Below, piece after piece: positions 36,350 through 45,691 of a DNA stretch of 64,000 nt. Made by a program: the position numbers and the translations under genes. The stretch is from Palsa-504 sp963808315 (lineage in GTDB: Bacteria; Actinomycetota; Actinomycetes; Streptosporangiales; Streptosporangiaceae). The notes below the pieces were generated by a model. The model worked only from the letters and a program-made list of their open reading frames with translations. It was not told where the DNA came from and made no database searches. The stretch is taken from positions 124,001-188,000 of the forward strand of contig CAWEFK010000002.1 in NCBI GenBank assembly GCA_963808315.1, given 5' to 3'. Each line of letters starts with the position of its first letter. Position 1 is the first letter of the stretch.

Positions 36350-37558
36350 GTGACCCTTGAAGCTGATCGCGTGGCCGAGCTGGCCAACCGACCGCTTAAC
36401 GAGCTGACCAGGCGTGACGTGGCGCTTGCGCTGCTCAGCGCGCCATCGGTGGATGCCTTGGCGTCGCTGCCTGGTATCCGCAGGGGGATGCTGGTGGCCG
36501 CCAATCCGCTGTCCGCGGTGTTCTGGTCCTCCGCCGAAGCCATCCTGCAGCGAATCGCCGACGGTGAAGCCACGGTCGGCGACGTCCGGACCTGGCTGGA
36601 AGCCACCGGAACCGAGCCGAACGGGATCATCGGCCTGCACGTCTGGGATGACCTATCCGAGCGCAGCCAGCTGGCCGCCGAGATGCACACCAGGCTGGTG
36701 ACCTACCTGGAGGAGCAGCTGGCCGCCGGGGCGATCGACCCCGACCTGCTGGCGACTTCGGACCCGGCCGCCTGCAGCGGCTACATCGAGCTGCAGGAGC
36801 GGTGGATGACCTCGGCCCTGCCTGACGGGCGCGTCCCGATGGATGCGCTGCTTGACGAGAAGGACGAGGAGTTCCTGGCCGAATGGGACGCCGCCGACGC
36901 CGAGGCCCTGGCCGCGATGCAGGCGCAGCTCGACCAGGTTGGTGACCGTCCGCGTCCCGACGAGGACCTGCGCCGGGCCAGTGCCCGGCTGCGCGAATTC
37001 ATCGCCAAGCCCGGCTGGCCCGGCCAGCTGCTGATCGAGTGCGGCGGCGTTCGCGCCGAAGACCTGCCGGCCGACGATGCCGCGCTGTGGCTTGTCCTGG
37101 CCGCGGGGGTGGCGTCTCCGCAGGGATCTGACGACTGGGGCGCTCCGGGCGCAAGCCGCGGTGAACCGCGCGAGATGGACAGCACGCTCGCCGCCATCTG
37201 CGCCATTGATCATTTCGACTGGCTCGCGGTCATCACTGCTCTCACCGCCGGCGGCCCGGGCACCTCGGCGTCGGCCGGGGACCTCGCCGACTACGTGCGG
37301 GACTACGATCCCGACGACGGCGAGGTGGACGAGGACGAGGTGGACTTCGCACTCCTCGACGGGGACGAGGACGAGGACGAGGATGACGACGAGGAATTCG
37401 ACGAGCTCGGCATGGAGGAACTGTTCCTGCCCGTCACCGCACTGTGGCAGGCCCTGGGCGCGATAGATGGCGATGAGCGACTGACCCCGCTGGGCTGGTG
37501 GGGGCTGCCCGAGGCCATGCGCATCGTCTGGGGTCCGTCCGACTACGCACCGGGCTAG
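36350..37558 (+). CDS. unrecognised acidic protein
   Basis: This intact 402-residue protein starts at a GTG. The N-terminal half is helical (ELANRPLNELTRRDVALALL, then SAEAILQRIADGEATVGDVR). Around residues 320-350 there is a run of Asp/Glu (DYDPDDGEVDEDEVDF, then DEDEDEDDDEEFDE), and it ends in a winged-helix-like LTPLGWWGLPEAMRIVWG. I do not recognise the family; the tail motif recurs at the ends of large actinobacterial hypothetical proteins. It is downstream of serS on the same strand and convergent with the SWIM gene. Confidence 0.7.
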   Translation: MTLEADRVAELANRPLNELTRRDVALALLSAPSVDALASLPGIRRGMLVAANPLSAVFWSSAEAILQRIADGEATVGDVRTWLEATGTEPNGIIGLHVWDDLSERSQLAAEMHTRLVTYLEEQLAAGAIDPDLLATSDPAACSGYIELQERWMTSALPDGRVPMDALLDEKDEEFLAEWDAADAEALAAMQAQLDQVGDRPRPDEDLRRASARLREFIAKPGWPGQLLIECGGVRAEDLPADDAALWLVLAAGVASPQGSDDWGAPGASRGEPREMDSTLAAICAIDHFDWLAVITALTAGGPGTSASAGDLADYVRDYDPDDGEVDEDEVDFALLDGDEDEDEDDDEEFDELGMEELFLPVTALWQALGAIDGDERLTPLGWWGLPEAMRIVWGPSDYAPG

Positions 37559-37570
37559 ACCCGCAGCGGG

Positions 37571-38443
37571 CTAGACCGCACCGGGCTCTTCGCCGGCGGT
37601 CGGCGTGTCATCCGCGGCGAGCCGGTAGTAGGCCGGTATCAGCACCTCCGCCAGGTCCTTCCCCCTCACCTTGACCAGCGGCGGGGGAAACATACGCAGC
37701 AGCAGGTCGGGCGCGGCCGGGGCGGGTGCCGTGGCCAGCGCTCGCAGCCGGGCCGGGCTCAGCCCGGGTGACCAGAACGCCTCCAGGCAGTCGGCGAGCG
37801 GCGCGGCCGGCACGTCGAGCCCGGCCGGGGACGGCCGCACCGGAACCGCGGCCTCGACCTGGCGGAGCGCCGCAAGCAGCTCGTCGCGTCCCTTGCCTCG
37901 CCAGGCCAGCAAGCCGAACGGGTCACGGTCGAACTCCTCGGCCAGGACGTAACAGACGGCGGCCAGGTGCTTGCACGGAACGCCCCAGTCCGGGCAGCTG
38001 CACCGCATGTCCAGGTCGCCGGCGCTGCGGGGAAACAACGGGGTGCCGCAGTCGTCGAAGACCTCCTCGATCTCGTGCGGCATCTCGCCCGCGAGCAGCT
38101 TGGCCCGGAACAGTGCCTGGCTGGCCAGCCGTTTCTGCACGCGACGCCATTGCGCGGTGGTCAGCGGCAGTACCCCGATGCGGACCTGGTAGGGCCGCAC
38201 CCGGGATCCCTGCACCTGGGCCGTGACCCTGCCCTGGGACAGCTCGAAGTCGAGCACCTGGCCGGCCCGGGCGTAGCTGCGGCCCCGGGCCAGCCGGCCG
38301 CTCATGCCGTAGGACTCGAGCACGCTGATGAATCGCCGGGACCACCACTGCTCGCCGATCGCGCCCCGCTTGCTCCGGGCCTTGATCCCGCCCTCTACCC
38401 GGATCGTCCGGGCCGGCGGCCAGTCCCCCCACGAACCGGGCAT
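37571..38443 (-). CDS. SWIM zinc-finger protein
   Basis: This 290-residue protein carries the SWIM motif CSCPDWGVPCKHLAAV (CxCx-n-CxH) at about residues 150-165, after a basic N-terminal region (RSKRGAIGEQWWSRRFISVL). SWIM fingers bind DNA or protein. The ATG shares one base with the stop of the SNF2 helicase gene (TAATG), so the pair is translationally coupled. This pairing is common in actinobacteria, where the SWIM protein is thought to act with the helicase. Confidence 0.9.
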   Translation of the reverse strand: MPGSWGDWPPARTIRVEGGIKARSKRGAIGEQWWSRRFISVLESYGMSGRLARGRSYARAGQVLDFELSQGRVTAQVQGSRVRPYQVRIGVLPLTTAQWRRVQKRLASQALFRAKLLAGEMPHEIEEVFDDCGTPLFPRSAGDLDMRCSCPDWGVPCKHLAAVCYVLAEEFDRDPFGLLAWRGKGRDELLAALRQVEAAVPVRPSPAGLDVPAAPLADCLEAFWSPGLSPARLRALATAPAPAAPDLLLRMFPPPLVKVRGKDLAEVLIPAYYRLAADDTPTAGEEPGAV

Positions 38444-41400
38444 TATTCGCTCACCGCGTCCGGGGAGAGGGTCAGGACGGCGCGCAGGTCCTCGGTGGAC
38501 AGCTCGGTAAGCCAGCTTTCGCCGGTGCCGACGATGCTCTGCGCCAGGGCCTTTTTCTCCTCGATCATCGCATCGATCCGCTCCTCCAGGGTGCCGACGC
38601 AGACGAACTTGCGGACCTGCACGTTCTTGTGCTGGCCGATGCGGAACGCCCGGTCGGTGGCCTGATCTTCGACGGCCGGGTTCCACCACCGGTCGACGTG
38701 GATCACGTGGCTGGCCGCGGTCAGGTTCAGCCCGGTGCCGCCGGCCTTGAGCGAGAGCAGGAACAGGGCGGGCTCGTCGAGCTCGGCGAACGTGGCCACC
38801 ATCGCGTCCCGCTGTTTCTTGGTCGTGCCGCCGTGCAGGAACAACACGGGGCAGCCCAGCCGGGCCGCCAGGTGCGGCTGGAGCATCCGACCGAACTCGG
38901 CGTACTGCGTGAAGCACAGCGCCTTGTCCCCGTCGGCCATGATCTCGTCGCAGATCTCCTCCAGCCGGGCCAGCTTGCCGGACCGGCCCGCCAGCCGGGA
39001 ACCGTCGCCGAGCAGGTGCGCGGGATGGTTGCATACCTGCTTGAGCCTGGCCATCGTGGCCAGCACCAGGCCACGGCGGCCGATGTCGTCGGCGGCCTCG
39101 GCGATCCGGCTGAGCATGTCGGTCACGGTGGCCGCGTACAGGCTGGCCTGCTCGGGGGTGAGGTTGCACCAGATCTTCATCTCCTGCTTGTCCGGCAGGT
39201 CGGAGATGATCGTCTTGTCGGTCTTCAGGCGGCGCAGCACGAACGGCTGGGTCACGCGCTTCAGTGCCTGTGCGGCGTCCGGTGAGCCGTGCCGCTCGAT
39301 CGGGAGCGCGTACTTCTCCCGGAACTTCGCGGCCGTCCCGAGCAGGCCGGGATTGGTGAACTCCATGATCGACCACAGGTCGGACAGCCGGTTCTCCACC
39401 GGCGTCCCGGTGAGCGCGATCCTGGCGGCGGCCGGCAGGGCGCGGACGGCCCGGGCCTGCCTGGTGGCGTGATTCTTGATGTTCTGGGCTTCGTCGCAGA
39501 CCACCCGCGCCCAGGTCAGCTGACTGAGCGCGGCGCGGTCCCTGGTCACCACCCCGTAGCTGGTGATGACCAGGTCGACGTCGGCCAGCGCGGCGGACAG
39601 CCCGTCCGCATCCAGCCGGTCCGCGCCGTGGTGGACGTGCACCCGCAAGTCCGGGGTGAACCGGGCCGCTTCCCGCTGCCAGTTGCCGACCAGGGACATC
39701 GGGCAGACCAGCAAGGTCGGGGCGACCCCGACGGACCCAACGCCCCTAACGGACCTCACGGCCCCGGCGCCCGCCTGATCCGCCAGCAGCGACAGCAGCT
39801 GGATGGTCTTGCCCAGGCCCATGTCATCGGCCAGGATGCCGCCGAGGCCGAGGCCGCCCAGGAAGGACAGCCAGGACAGCCCCCGCTCCTGATAGGGCCG
39901 CAGCTGGCCGGTGAAGCCCGCCGGAGTGGTCATCGGCGCGAGCCGCTGGTCCGCCTGGCCCGACAGCAGGTCGCCCAGCCAGCCGTCGGCGTCCACGCCG
40001 ACCAGGGGAACCTCATCGTCCGGGCCGTTCAGCCCGGCCACCAGCGCCTGCGCCGCGGTCATCGTTCCGGCCTGCTGACGTTCCAGGAACCGCAGCGCGG
40101 CCGTCAGGTGCGCCTCGTCCAGCTCCACCCACTGGCCGCGGACCCGGACCAGCGGGACCTTGAGCCGAGCCAGCTCGGCCAGCTCGGCCGGATCGAGCGC
40201 CTCGTCACCGACGGCCACGTCGTACCGGAAATCCACCAGGTCGCCCAGGCCGAACCTCGATACGGTGGCCGACGAGCCGGACGACGCCCGGGAGCGGGTG
40301 GTCAGCTTCAGGCCGAGACGGGCCTTGCGGACCCAGTCGGGCATCAGCACCCCGAACCCGGCCCCGGAGAGCAGCGGTCCGGTCTGGGACAGGAACCGGA
40401 ACGCGCCCGGCGTGTCCAGCTCCACCATGGCCGGGGCGCTCTCGCGCAGCGCGTTCTCGATCTCGCCGAACAGCCGGGCGGCGGCACCGAGCCCGGCCAG
40501 CAGTTCCTCCACCGGATCACGGCCGGCCGCCGCCGATCCGGTAGAAGCCCCGGCCCGGCCCAGGAAACCCGAGCCGTGACCGGCCCACACATCCGCCGCG
40601 GAAATCATCAGGCTGGGATCATCGGCGGACTGCAGCGCGAACTCGACCCGCCACAGGTCCGATTCTGGCCCCGTCGGCTCGGCGGGCTCGGCCAGCCGGA
40701 AGCAGGTCCGGACCGGACCCGCCGGTATCCGCGCGCCGTCCAGCCAGCTGCCGAGCTCCGCGGTGAGCTGCTCCGCTTCCGCCTCGTCCTGGGGCGTCAC
40801 CACGTCGATGCGGGCATCGGTGGTGGTCAGGGAGACCACGAACCGTTCGGCCACCGGGATCCGGGCCGGGCTGCGGCCGCGCCTCGCGGTCAGCAGCGAC
40901 GTGGGCAGCCGGGAGCGGACCGCGGCATCGGTGAGCAGTTCCAGCGCGCCCGCCAGCAGCGGGCCGGGCGGCGGCCCGTCCAGCTCGTCATCGGCCGGCT
41001 CGGCCCGGCAGGACGGCGGCATGGCCGCGGCCAGGTCGCGTCCCCGCTGCCCGTCGGCGCCGCCAAGCACCGGGCGCCACCGCGCGGCGTGCGTCTCGTC
41101 CTGGCGGACCAGGACCGGCAGCACGCGGCCGCGGGCCGCCAGATCGGCGGCGAAGCGGGCCACGGCCGCCAGGTAGGGCAACGAGCCGCCCGGCGTCACC
41201 GCGGGCTCATCGAGCTGGCTGAACCGGCCGAGCACGTCCAGCGCGGCGGCCGGGTCGAAGACGAGCACCGGTACCCGCCACCGGGCCAGCGACACCCGGC
41301 CGACCGGCCCGCGCCGGACCGGGCCCGCCACCGCAGCATCCGCCACCGCAGAATCCGCCACCGCCAGAGCGACCGGGCCCAGAGCTGCCGGGCCCAGAGC

Positions 41401-41892
41401 TGCCGGGCCCAGAGCGGCCGGGCCCAGGGCGGCCGGGCCCAGAGCGGCAGGGGACAGAGGAGCGGCCGGGCCCAGAGCGGCAGGGGCCAGAGCGGCAGGG
41501 GCCAGAGCGGCAGACGGCTGGCCCAGCTGAGGGGAGGCGAGCGGCGCGCGGCCGGCCGAGGGCAGCAGCAGCGTCAGCTCGTCATCGACGGCCTTGCGGG
41601 CGGCGTCGGACCCCGGCCAGGGCAGGTCGGCGAGCAGGCCGGCCAGCTCGGAGGCGGGCCAGGCGAAGGGGTGGGGCCGGAGGGTTCGCGGCGAGCCGCC
41701 CCGGACAAAACCCGCGGTCCGGTGCAGTTCCGGGTCCTCGGCCCACAGGCAGAGCGCTCCCTTCGCCCAGATCCCGTGCAGGGTGGTGCTGGCTCTGCTG
41801 CTTTGCGCTTCCGTGGCCCCACCCGCCTCCCCACGCCCCTTCAACGGCGCTGCCTTCGCTCGTCGCTCGTTCCTCAGTCCAGGCGCCCCCAC
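38443..41892 (-). CDS. SNF2-family helicase/ATPase
   Basis: This 1149-residue Swi2/Snf2 protein has a SNF2_N domain with Walker A ILADDMGLGKTIQLLSLL and box II VVCDEAQNIKNH, then helicase C with KALCFTQYAEFGRMLQPHLA, LSLKAGGTGLNLTAASHVIH and the final DRAFRIGQHKNVQVRKFV. The N-terminal 600 residues hold an SNF2-associated domain with a repetitive Ala/Pro/Gly segment (about residues 125-175). Such ATPases remodel protein-DNA or RNA polymerase complexes. The GTG start at 41892 is uncertain; the family-like segment begins at LHGIWAKGALCLWAED, about 35 residues in. Confidence 0.9.
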   Translation of the reverse strand: MGAPGLRNERRAKAAPLKGRGEAGGATEAQSSRASTTLHGIWAKGALCLWAEDPELHRTAGFVRGGSPRTLRPHPFAWPASELAGLLADLPWPGSDAARKAVDDELTLLLPSAGRAPLASPQLGQPSAALAPAALAPAALGPAAPLSPAALGPAALGPAALGPAALGPAALGPVALAVADSAVADAAVAGPVRRGPVGRVSLARWRVPVLVFDPAAALDVLGRFSQLDEPAVTPGGSLPYLAAVARFAADLAARGRVLPVLVRQDETHAARWRPVLGGADGQRGRDLAAAMPPSCRAEPADDELDGPPPGPLLAGALELLTDAAVRSRLPTSLLTARRGRSPARIPVAERFVVSLTTTDARIDVVTPQDEAEAEQLTAELGSWLDGARIPAGPVRTCFRLAEPAEPTGPESDLWRVEFALQSADDPSLMISAADVWAGHGSGFLGRAGASTGSAAAGRDPVEELLAGLGAAARLFGEIENALRESAPAMVELDTPGAFRFLSQTGPLLSGAGFGVLMPDWVRKARLGLKLTTRSRASSGSSATVSRFGLGDLVDFRYDVAVGDEALDPAELAELARLKVPLVRVRGQWVELDEAHLTAALRFLERQQAGTMTAAQALVAGLNGPDDEVPLVGVDADGWLGDLLSGQADQRLAPMTTPAGFTGQLRPYQERGLSWLSFLGGLGLGGILADDMGLGKTIQLLSLLADQAGAGAVRSVRGVGSVGVAPTLLVCPMSLVGNWQREAARFTPDLRVHVHHGADRLDADGLSAALADVDLVITSYGVVTRDRAALSQLTWARVVCDEAQNIKNHATRQARAVRALPAAARIALTGTPVENRLSDLWSIMEFTNPGLLGTAAKFREKYALPIERHGSPDAAQALKRVTQPFVLRRLKTDKTIISDLPDKQEMKIWCNLTPEQASLYAATVTDMLSRIAEAADDIGRRGLVLATMARLKQVCNHPAHLLGDGSRLAGRSGKLARLEEICDEIMADGDKALCFTQYAEFGRMLQPHLAARLGCPVLFLHGGTTKKQRDAMVATFAELDEPALFLLSLKAGGTGLNLTAASHVIHVDRWWNPAVEDQATDRAFRIGQHKNVQVRKFVCVGTLEERIDAMIEEKKALAQSIVGTGESWLTELSTEDLRAVLTLSPDAVSE
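41366..41518 (-). repeat. 15-bp tandem repeat within the SNF2 gene
   Basis: About ten head-to-tail units related to AGAGCTGCCGGGCCC (one unit is 18 bp) encode an Ala-Leu-Gly-Pro-Ala type pentapeptide array. The multiple of three keeps the frame, so length variation between strains would be tolerated. Confidence 0.8.
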
Positions 41893-42022
41893 AGCGCGAC
41901 CTTAGCTCCGGGGTACGTCATTGGGGACCGGTAGCCGTTCATCGTACCGAGGCGACGCGAGGTCAGAACGGGGAAGCGGCGACAAAGTAGCAGGCTGACC
42001 CGCCGAAACGGTGGCGGGTGGG

Positions 42023-42268
42023 TCAGCTGGGGGTGCTGGGACCGGTGACGGGTTCCTCGACGTGACTAGCACCGTTGCTAGCGGCGCTGCTAGCGGCGTT
42101 CTGGGGGGCGGCGGAGGGATCGGGGGTGATCTTGCGGAACTGCTTGTTCATCGATCGGAGCAGGAAGACAAGCGCGACGGCGATGCCGGCTACCACGAGG
42201 AAGCCGAGCACCCCGGGCTCGACGTCGCTGACCGACGAGGAGGTCGCCGCGAGTACCCCGAACGTCAC
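42023..42268 (-). CDS. small single-pass membrane protein downstream of mca
   Basis: This 81-residue protein has one membrane helix (GVLGFLVVAGIAVALVFLLR) followed by a basic stretch (RSMNKQFRKI) and an Ala/Ser/Pro-rich tail, so it should sit with its C-terminus in the cytoplasm. Its GTG start overlaps the mca stop by four bases. Similar small proteins follow mca in many actinomycetes; the function is unknown. Confidence 0.75.
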   Translation of the reverse strand: MTFGVLAATSSSVSDVEPGVLGFLVVAGIAVALVFLLRSMNKQFRKITPDPSAAPQNAASSAASNGASHVEEPVTGPSTPS

Positions 42269-43161
42269 AGGCTCACCCTCTCCCGGACGCCCGCGAACAG
42301 GTCGTCCTCTGGCAGATCGGTGTCGACCACCGACCTAGCCAGATGATAGTCCTCCGTCGGCCAGGCGGACCGCTGCACGTCGATCGGGCAGCGGAACCAG
42401 AAGCCAGCCGGGTCGACCTGGGTGGCATGAGCCTTCAGGGCCCGATCCCTGACCTCGAAGAAGTCGCCGCACGGCACCCTGGTGGTGATCTCGAACTCGT
42501 GCTGGTCGTGCCCGCGCTCGGCCGCCCGGGCCGCCCGCTCCTCGAAGATCTTCGTGTACGGCGACTCCAGGCCGCGGCGGATCATCTCCTCGTGCAGGGC
42601 CACGAACTTCGCGCCGTGAAACGAGGCGAAGTAGTACAGCTTGAGCGGCTGCCACGGCTCGCCGGAATCCGGGTACGCGTCCGGGTCGGCGGCGGCCTCG
42701 AACGCCGCCACCGCGACCCGGTGGGTCATGATGTGGTCGGGGTGCGGATAGCCGCCCTCTTCGTCGTAGGTGATCATCACGTGCGGCTTGAACTCGCGGA
42801 TGGCCCGGACCAGCGGCTCGGCCGCCGCCGCCACCTCGGTGAGCGCGAAGCAGCCCTCGGGCAGCGGCGGCTTGGGGTCGCCCTCGGGCAGGCCGGAGTC
42901 GACGAAACCGAGGAAGCGCTGTTCAACGCCGAGTATCTCCCGGGCTCGCGCCATCTCCGCCCGCCGCACGCCGGGAATGTCGGCCTTGATCTCCGGGCGG
43001 TCCATGGCCGGGTTCAGGATGTCACCGCGTTCCCCGCCGGTCATCGTGGCCACCAGCACCTGGGCGCCCTCGCGGACATAGCGCGCCATCGTCGCGGCGC
43101 CCTTGCTCGACTCGTCATCCGGGTGCGCGTGCACGGCCATCAGCCGGACCTGGCTTTGCAA
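42265..43161 (-). CDS. mca: mycothiol S-conjugate amidase
   Basis: Mca cleaves mycothiol S-conjugates of toxins and antibiotics to a mercapturic acid and GlcN-Ins. The 298-residue LmbE-like zinc hydrolase shows the metal motif VHAHPDDESSKGAATM and the later GGYPHPDHIMTHRVAVAAF. Its length and the C-terminal FWFRCPIDVQRSAWPTEDY fit Mca better than MshB. The TTG start at 43161 has GGGAG about seven bases before it. It is evidence for mycothiol metabolism and so for actinobacterial origin. Confidence 0.92.
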   Translation of the reverse strand: MQSQVRLMAVHAHPDDESSKGAATMARYVREGAQVLVATMTGGERGDILNPAMDRPEIKADIPGVRRAEMARAREILGVEQRFLGFVDSGLPEGDPKPPLPEGCFALTEVAAAAEPLVRAIREFKPHVMITYDEEGGYPHPDHIMTHRVAVAAFEAAADPDAYPDSGEPWQPLKLYYFASFHGAKFVALHEEMIRRGLESPYTKIFEERAARAAERGHDQHEFEITTRVPCGDFFEVRDRALKAHATQVDPAGFWFRCPIDVQRSAWPTEDYHLARSVVDTDLPEDDLFAGVRERVSL

Positions 43162-43367
43162 CAGGGGTCTCCCTCACTTGAACCTTCAGTCCCGCCAACA
43201 CCCGTTCACCTGCACGACATTCCCCAGTCGGGGCCATGGCGCGGTTCTCCCATTTGACTCCAGCGCCCAAGTCACCGACGCTAGTTAGCCTCAGACAGAT
43301 TAAACCCCCCGAGGACCGACCCACGGTCCCGCGGACTTGACGTCCTGCGCAGTACCAAGGAGTGCCC

Positions 43368-43868
43368 GTGACTGAGACGCGCGAAGACACCGTCACCTGG
43401 TTGACCCAGGAGGCGTACGACCGGCTCAAGGCCGAGCTTGACCACCTTTCAGGACCGGGGCGCGTCGATATCGCGAAGAAGATCGAGGCGGCCCGCGACG
43501 AGGGCGACCTGAAGGAGAACGGCGGCTACCATGCGGCCAAGGACGAGCAGGGCCAGATCGAGGCGCGGATCATCACCCTCCAGCACATCCTGGAAAACGC
43601 CCGGGTGGGCGGTCCGCCGCGCACCGATGGCGTGGTCGGCCCGGGCATGACCGTCACCATCCGGTTCGTCAAGGACGACGACGAGGTGACGTTCCTGCTC
43701 GCCTCCCGTGAGGAGAGCGGCTCGCCGATCGACGTCTACTCGCCCCGCTCGCCGCTCGGCGCCGCCATCTCGGGCAAGAAGGTGGGCGAGCGGGCCACCT
43801 ACTCGCTGCCGAACGGCCGCCCCTGCACCGTCGAGATCCTGGAAGCCGTCCCGTACGTCGGGGTGTAA
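43368..43868 (+). CDS. greA: transcription elongation factor GreA
   Basis: GreA rescues backtracked RNA polymerase by stimulating transcript cleavage. This 166-residue protein has the N-terminal coiled coil (YDRLKAELDHLSGPGRVDIA) with the acidic tip motif AARDEGDLKENGGYHAAKDE, and the C-terminal FKBP-like domain (YSPRSPLGAAISGKKVGE). I place the start at GTG 43368, with AAGGAG five bases upstream, rather than GTG 43362. Confidence 0.95.
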   Translation: MTETREDTVTWLTQEAYDRLKAELDHLSGPGRVDIAKKIEAARDEGDLKENGGYHAAKDEQGQIEARIITLQHILENARVGGPPRTDGVVGPGMTVTIRFVKDDDEVTFLLASREESGSPIDVYSPRSPLGAAISGKKVGERATYSLPNGRPCTVEILEAVPYVGV

Positions 43869-43885
43869 AACCCTTTGTGCCGAAC

Positions 43886-43912
43886 GGGCCGTGGTCTTCC
43901 CGACCACGGCCC
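43886..43912 (+). terminator. terminator after greA
   Basis: A perfect 11-bp inverted repeat (GGGCCGTGGTC and its complement, 5-base loop) begins 18 bases after the greA stop. It also lies 32 bases beyond the end of the convergent exporter gene and may serve both. Confidence 0.85.
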
Positions 43913-43943
43913 GCGCGGCCTTACGGGTGGCTACGCCGGGTGG

Positions 43944-45551
43944 CTACGATATGAGCTCGGCCTGCTGGCTGGGGGTTTCCCCGGCTCCCTGGGCGGGCGT
44001 CCGGCCGCGCAGCGGGACCTCCTTGATCAGCAAGGCCAGCACGAAGATAAGCACCGCGAAGGGCGTGGTCCACAGGAACACGCCCTGGATCGCGTGCGCG
44101 ATGGCGTAGAACACGTCGTGCTTGACCAGCGCGGGCAGCTTGTTGACCACGGTCGGGTCGAGCTGACCGCCGTTGACGTTGATGTGCACCCCGGACCCGA
44201 CGGCCGCCCGCAGCGAACCGGTGAGGCGGCTGGCGAAGACCGCACCGAACGCGGACACGCCGAGCGAGCCGCCGATCTGCTGGAAGAACATCCGGGCGCT
44301 GCTGGCCACGCCCATGTCCCGCGGCTCGACGCTGTTCTGCGCGATCAACGACACCATCTGCATGAGGAAGCCCATGCCCAGGCCGAGCACGACGTAGTAA
44401 ATGCCCGAGGTCAGCCGGCTGGTGTCGGCACCCAGCCTGGTCAGCAGGAACAGGCCCACGGTCATGATGGCCCCGCCGAAGACCGGGAACAGCTTGTACC
44501 GGCCGGTCTTGGTCGTCAGCTGGCCCGACACGATCGAGGTGATCGTCACCCCGACCATCATCGGGGTCAGCATCAGCCCGCTGACCACCGCCGACGCGCC
44601 CTGGACCGTCTGCTGGTACAGCGGCAGGAACGTCATCGCGCCGAACATGGCCAGGCCGGTGAGGAACGTCAGCGCCATCGTGACCGAGAAGTTCCGGTTC
44701 CGGAAGACGTGCAGCGGCAGGATCGGCTCGGCCGCCCTGGTCTCGGTGACCAGGAATCCCGCCGTGGCCGCCACGGTGATCACGCCGAGGCCGATGATCT
44801 GCACCGAACTCCAGGCGTACTCTGTGCCGCCGAAGGTGGCCAGCAGGATGACCGCGATCGCGGCCACGGCGAGCAGGCCGCCGCCCAGGTAGTCGATCGT
44901 GTGGCTGACCTTCTTCGCGGGCACGTGCAGGACGGCGAGCAGGTAGATCAGCGCCGCGCCGCCCAGCGGGAGGTTGATGTAGAAGATCCAGCGCCAGGAG
45001 AAGCTGTCGGTGATGAACCCGCCGGCCAGCGGACCGCCGATCGTGGCGAGCATCATCACCACCATCATGTAGCTCATGTAGCGGCCGCGCTCGCGCGGCG
45101 CCACGATGTCGCCGAGCGTGGCCATCGCGCCGACCATGAGACCGCCTGCGCCTAGGCCCTGGATCGCGCGGAACGTGATGAGCTGCGTCATGTCCCGCGA
45201 CAGGCCGGACAGCGCCGAGCCCGCCAGGAAGATCACGATCGCGAAAATGAACAGCTTCTTGCGGCCGTACATGTCGCCGAGCTTGCCGTAGAACGGCGTG
45301 GTCACGGTCGAGGCCAGCACATAGGCGGTGACCACCCAGGCCAGGTGGGTCACCCCGCCCAGGCTGCCCACGATCCGCGGCAGCGCCGTGCCCACGATGA
45401 GCTGGTCGAGCATGGCCAGCAGGATCGCCATCAGCAATCCTGGCAGCACGATCAAGACCTCGCGCCGGTCCGCGTAATGCGTCCCGTCCGCCCCCGGCCC
45501 GGCCGTCCCAGCTCCCGCCGCGACCGCTTCGTCGCCTGTTGGCTCCGCCAC
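43944..45551 (-). CDS. MFS drug exporter, EmrB/QacA (DHA2) family
   Basis: This intact 535-residue transporter has about 14 predicted helices. Family motifs: LLAMLDQLIVGTALPRIVGS in helix one, KLGDMYGRKKLFIF between helices two and three, and GVASSARMFFQQIGGSLGVS near helix 13. GTG 45551 has AAGGAG seven bases upstream; a start 22 codons earlier lacks one. A TetR repressor is divergent with two palindromic operators in between, the usual layout for substrate-inducible drug efflux. Confidence 0.93.
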   Translation of the reverse strand: MAEPTGDEAVAAGAGTAGPGADGTHYADRREVLIVLPGLLMAILLAMLDQLIVGTALPRIVGSLGGVTHLAWVVTAYVLASTVTTPFYGKLGDMYGRKKLFIFAIVIFLAGSALSGLSRDMTQLITFRAIQGLGAGGLMVGAMATLGDIVAPRERGRYMSYMMVVMMLATIGGPLAGGFITDSFSWRWIFYINLPLGGAALIYLLAVLHVPAKKVSHTIDYLGGGLLAVAAIAVILLATFGGTEYAWSSVQIIGLGVITVAATAGFLVTETRAAEPILPLHVFRNRNFSVTMALTFLTGLAMFGAMTFLPLYQQTVQGASAVVSGLMLTPMMVGVTITSIVSGQLTTKTGRYKLFPVFGGAIMTVGLFLLTRLGADTSRLTSGIYYVVLGLGMGFLMQMVSLIAQNSVEPRDMGVASSARMFFQQIGGSLGVSAFGAVFASRLTGSLRAAVGSGVHINVNGGQLDPTVVNKLPALVKHDVFYAIAHAIQGVFLWTTPFAVLIFVLALLIKEVPLRGRTPAQGAGETPSQQAELIS

Positions 45552-45593
45552 CCGTCCGCTCCTTCCGGCCCGTTTCGCGGCCGACCCGGTGCG

Positions 45594-45650
45594 TTGACTT
45601 ACCGGCCGGCAAGTCATTATCCTAAAATCACCACTTACCGGCCGTCAAGT
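45594..45650. promoter_or_regulatory. two TetR operators with overlapping divergent promoters
   Basis: Operator 1 (45596-45615) is GACTTACCGGCCGGCAAGTC, palindromic but for one pair. Operator 2 (45633-45650) is ACTTACCGGCCGTCAAGT. Centres lie 36 bp apart. Operator 1 overlaps the -35 of a promoter toward the tetR gene (TTGACT-N18-TATCCT). Operator 2 overlaps the -35 of the exporter promoter (TTGACG on the minus strand). Both genes should be repressed together. Confidence 0.85.
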
Positions 45651-45691
45651 AAATTGGCGGCCCCGGCCTCGCGAGGGAGCACGAGACGTCC

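Noticed and set aside
39289..41934. Very long open frame on the plus strand (about 880 codons) opposite the SNF2 helicase
   Set aside because: It is the antisense shadow of a high-GC gene; its residues are Arg/Gly/Gln-rich without domains, while the minus strand encodes a clear SNF2 ATPase.
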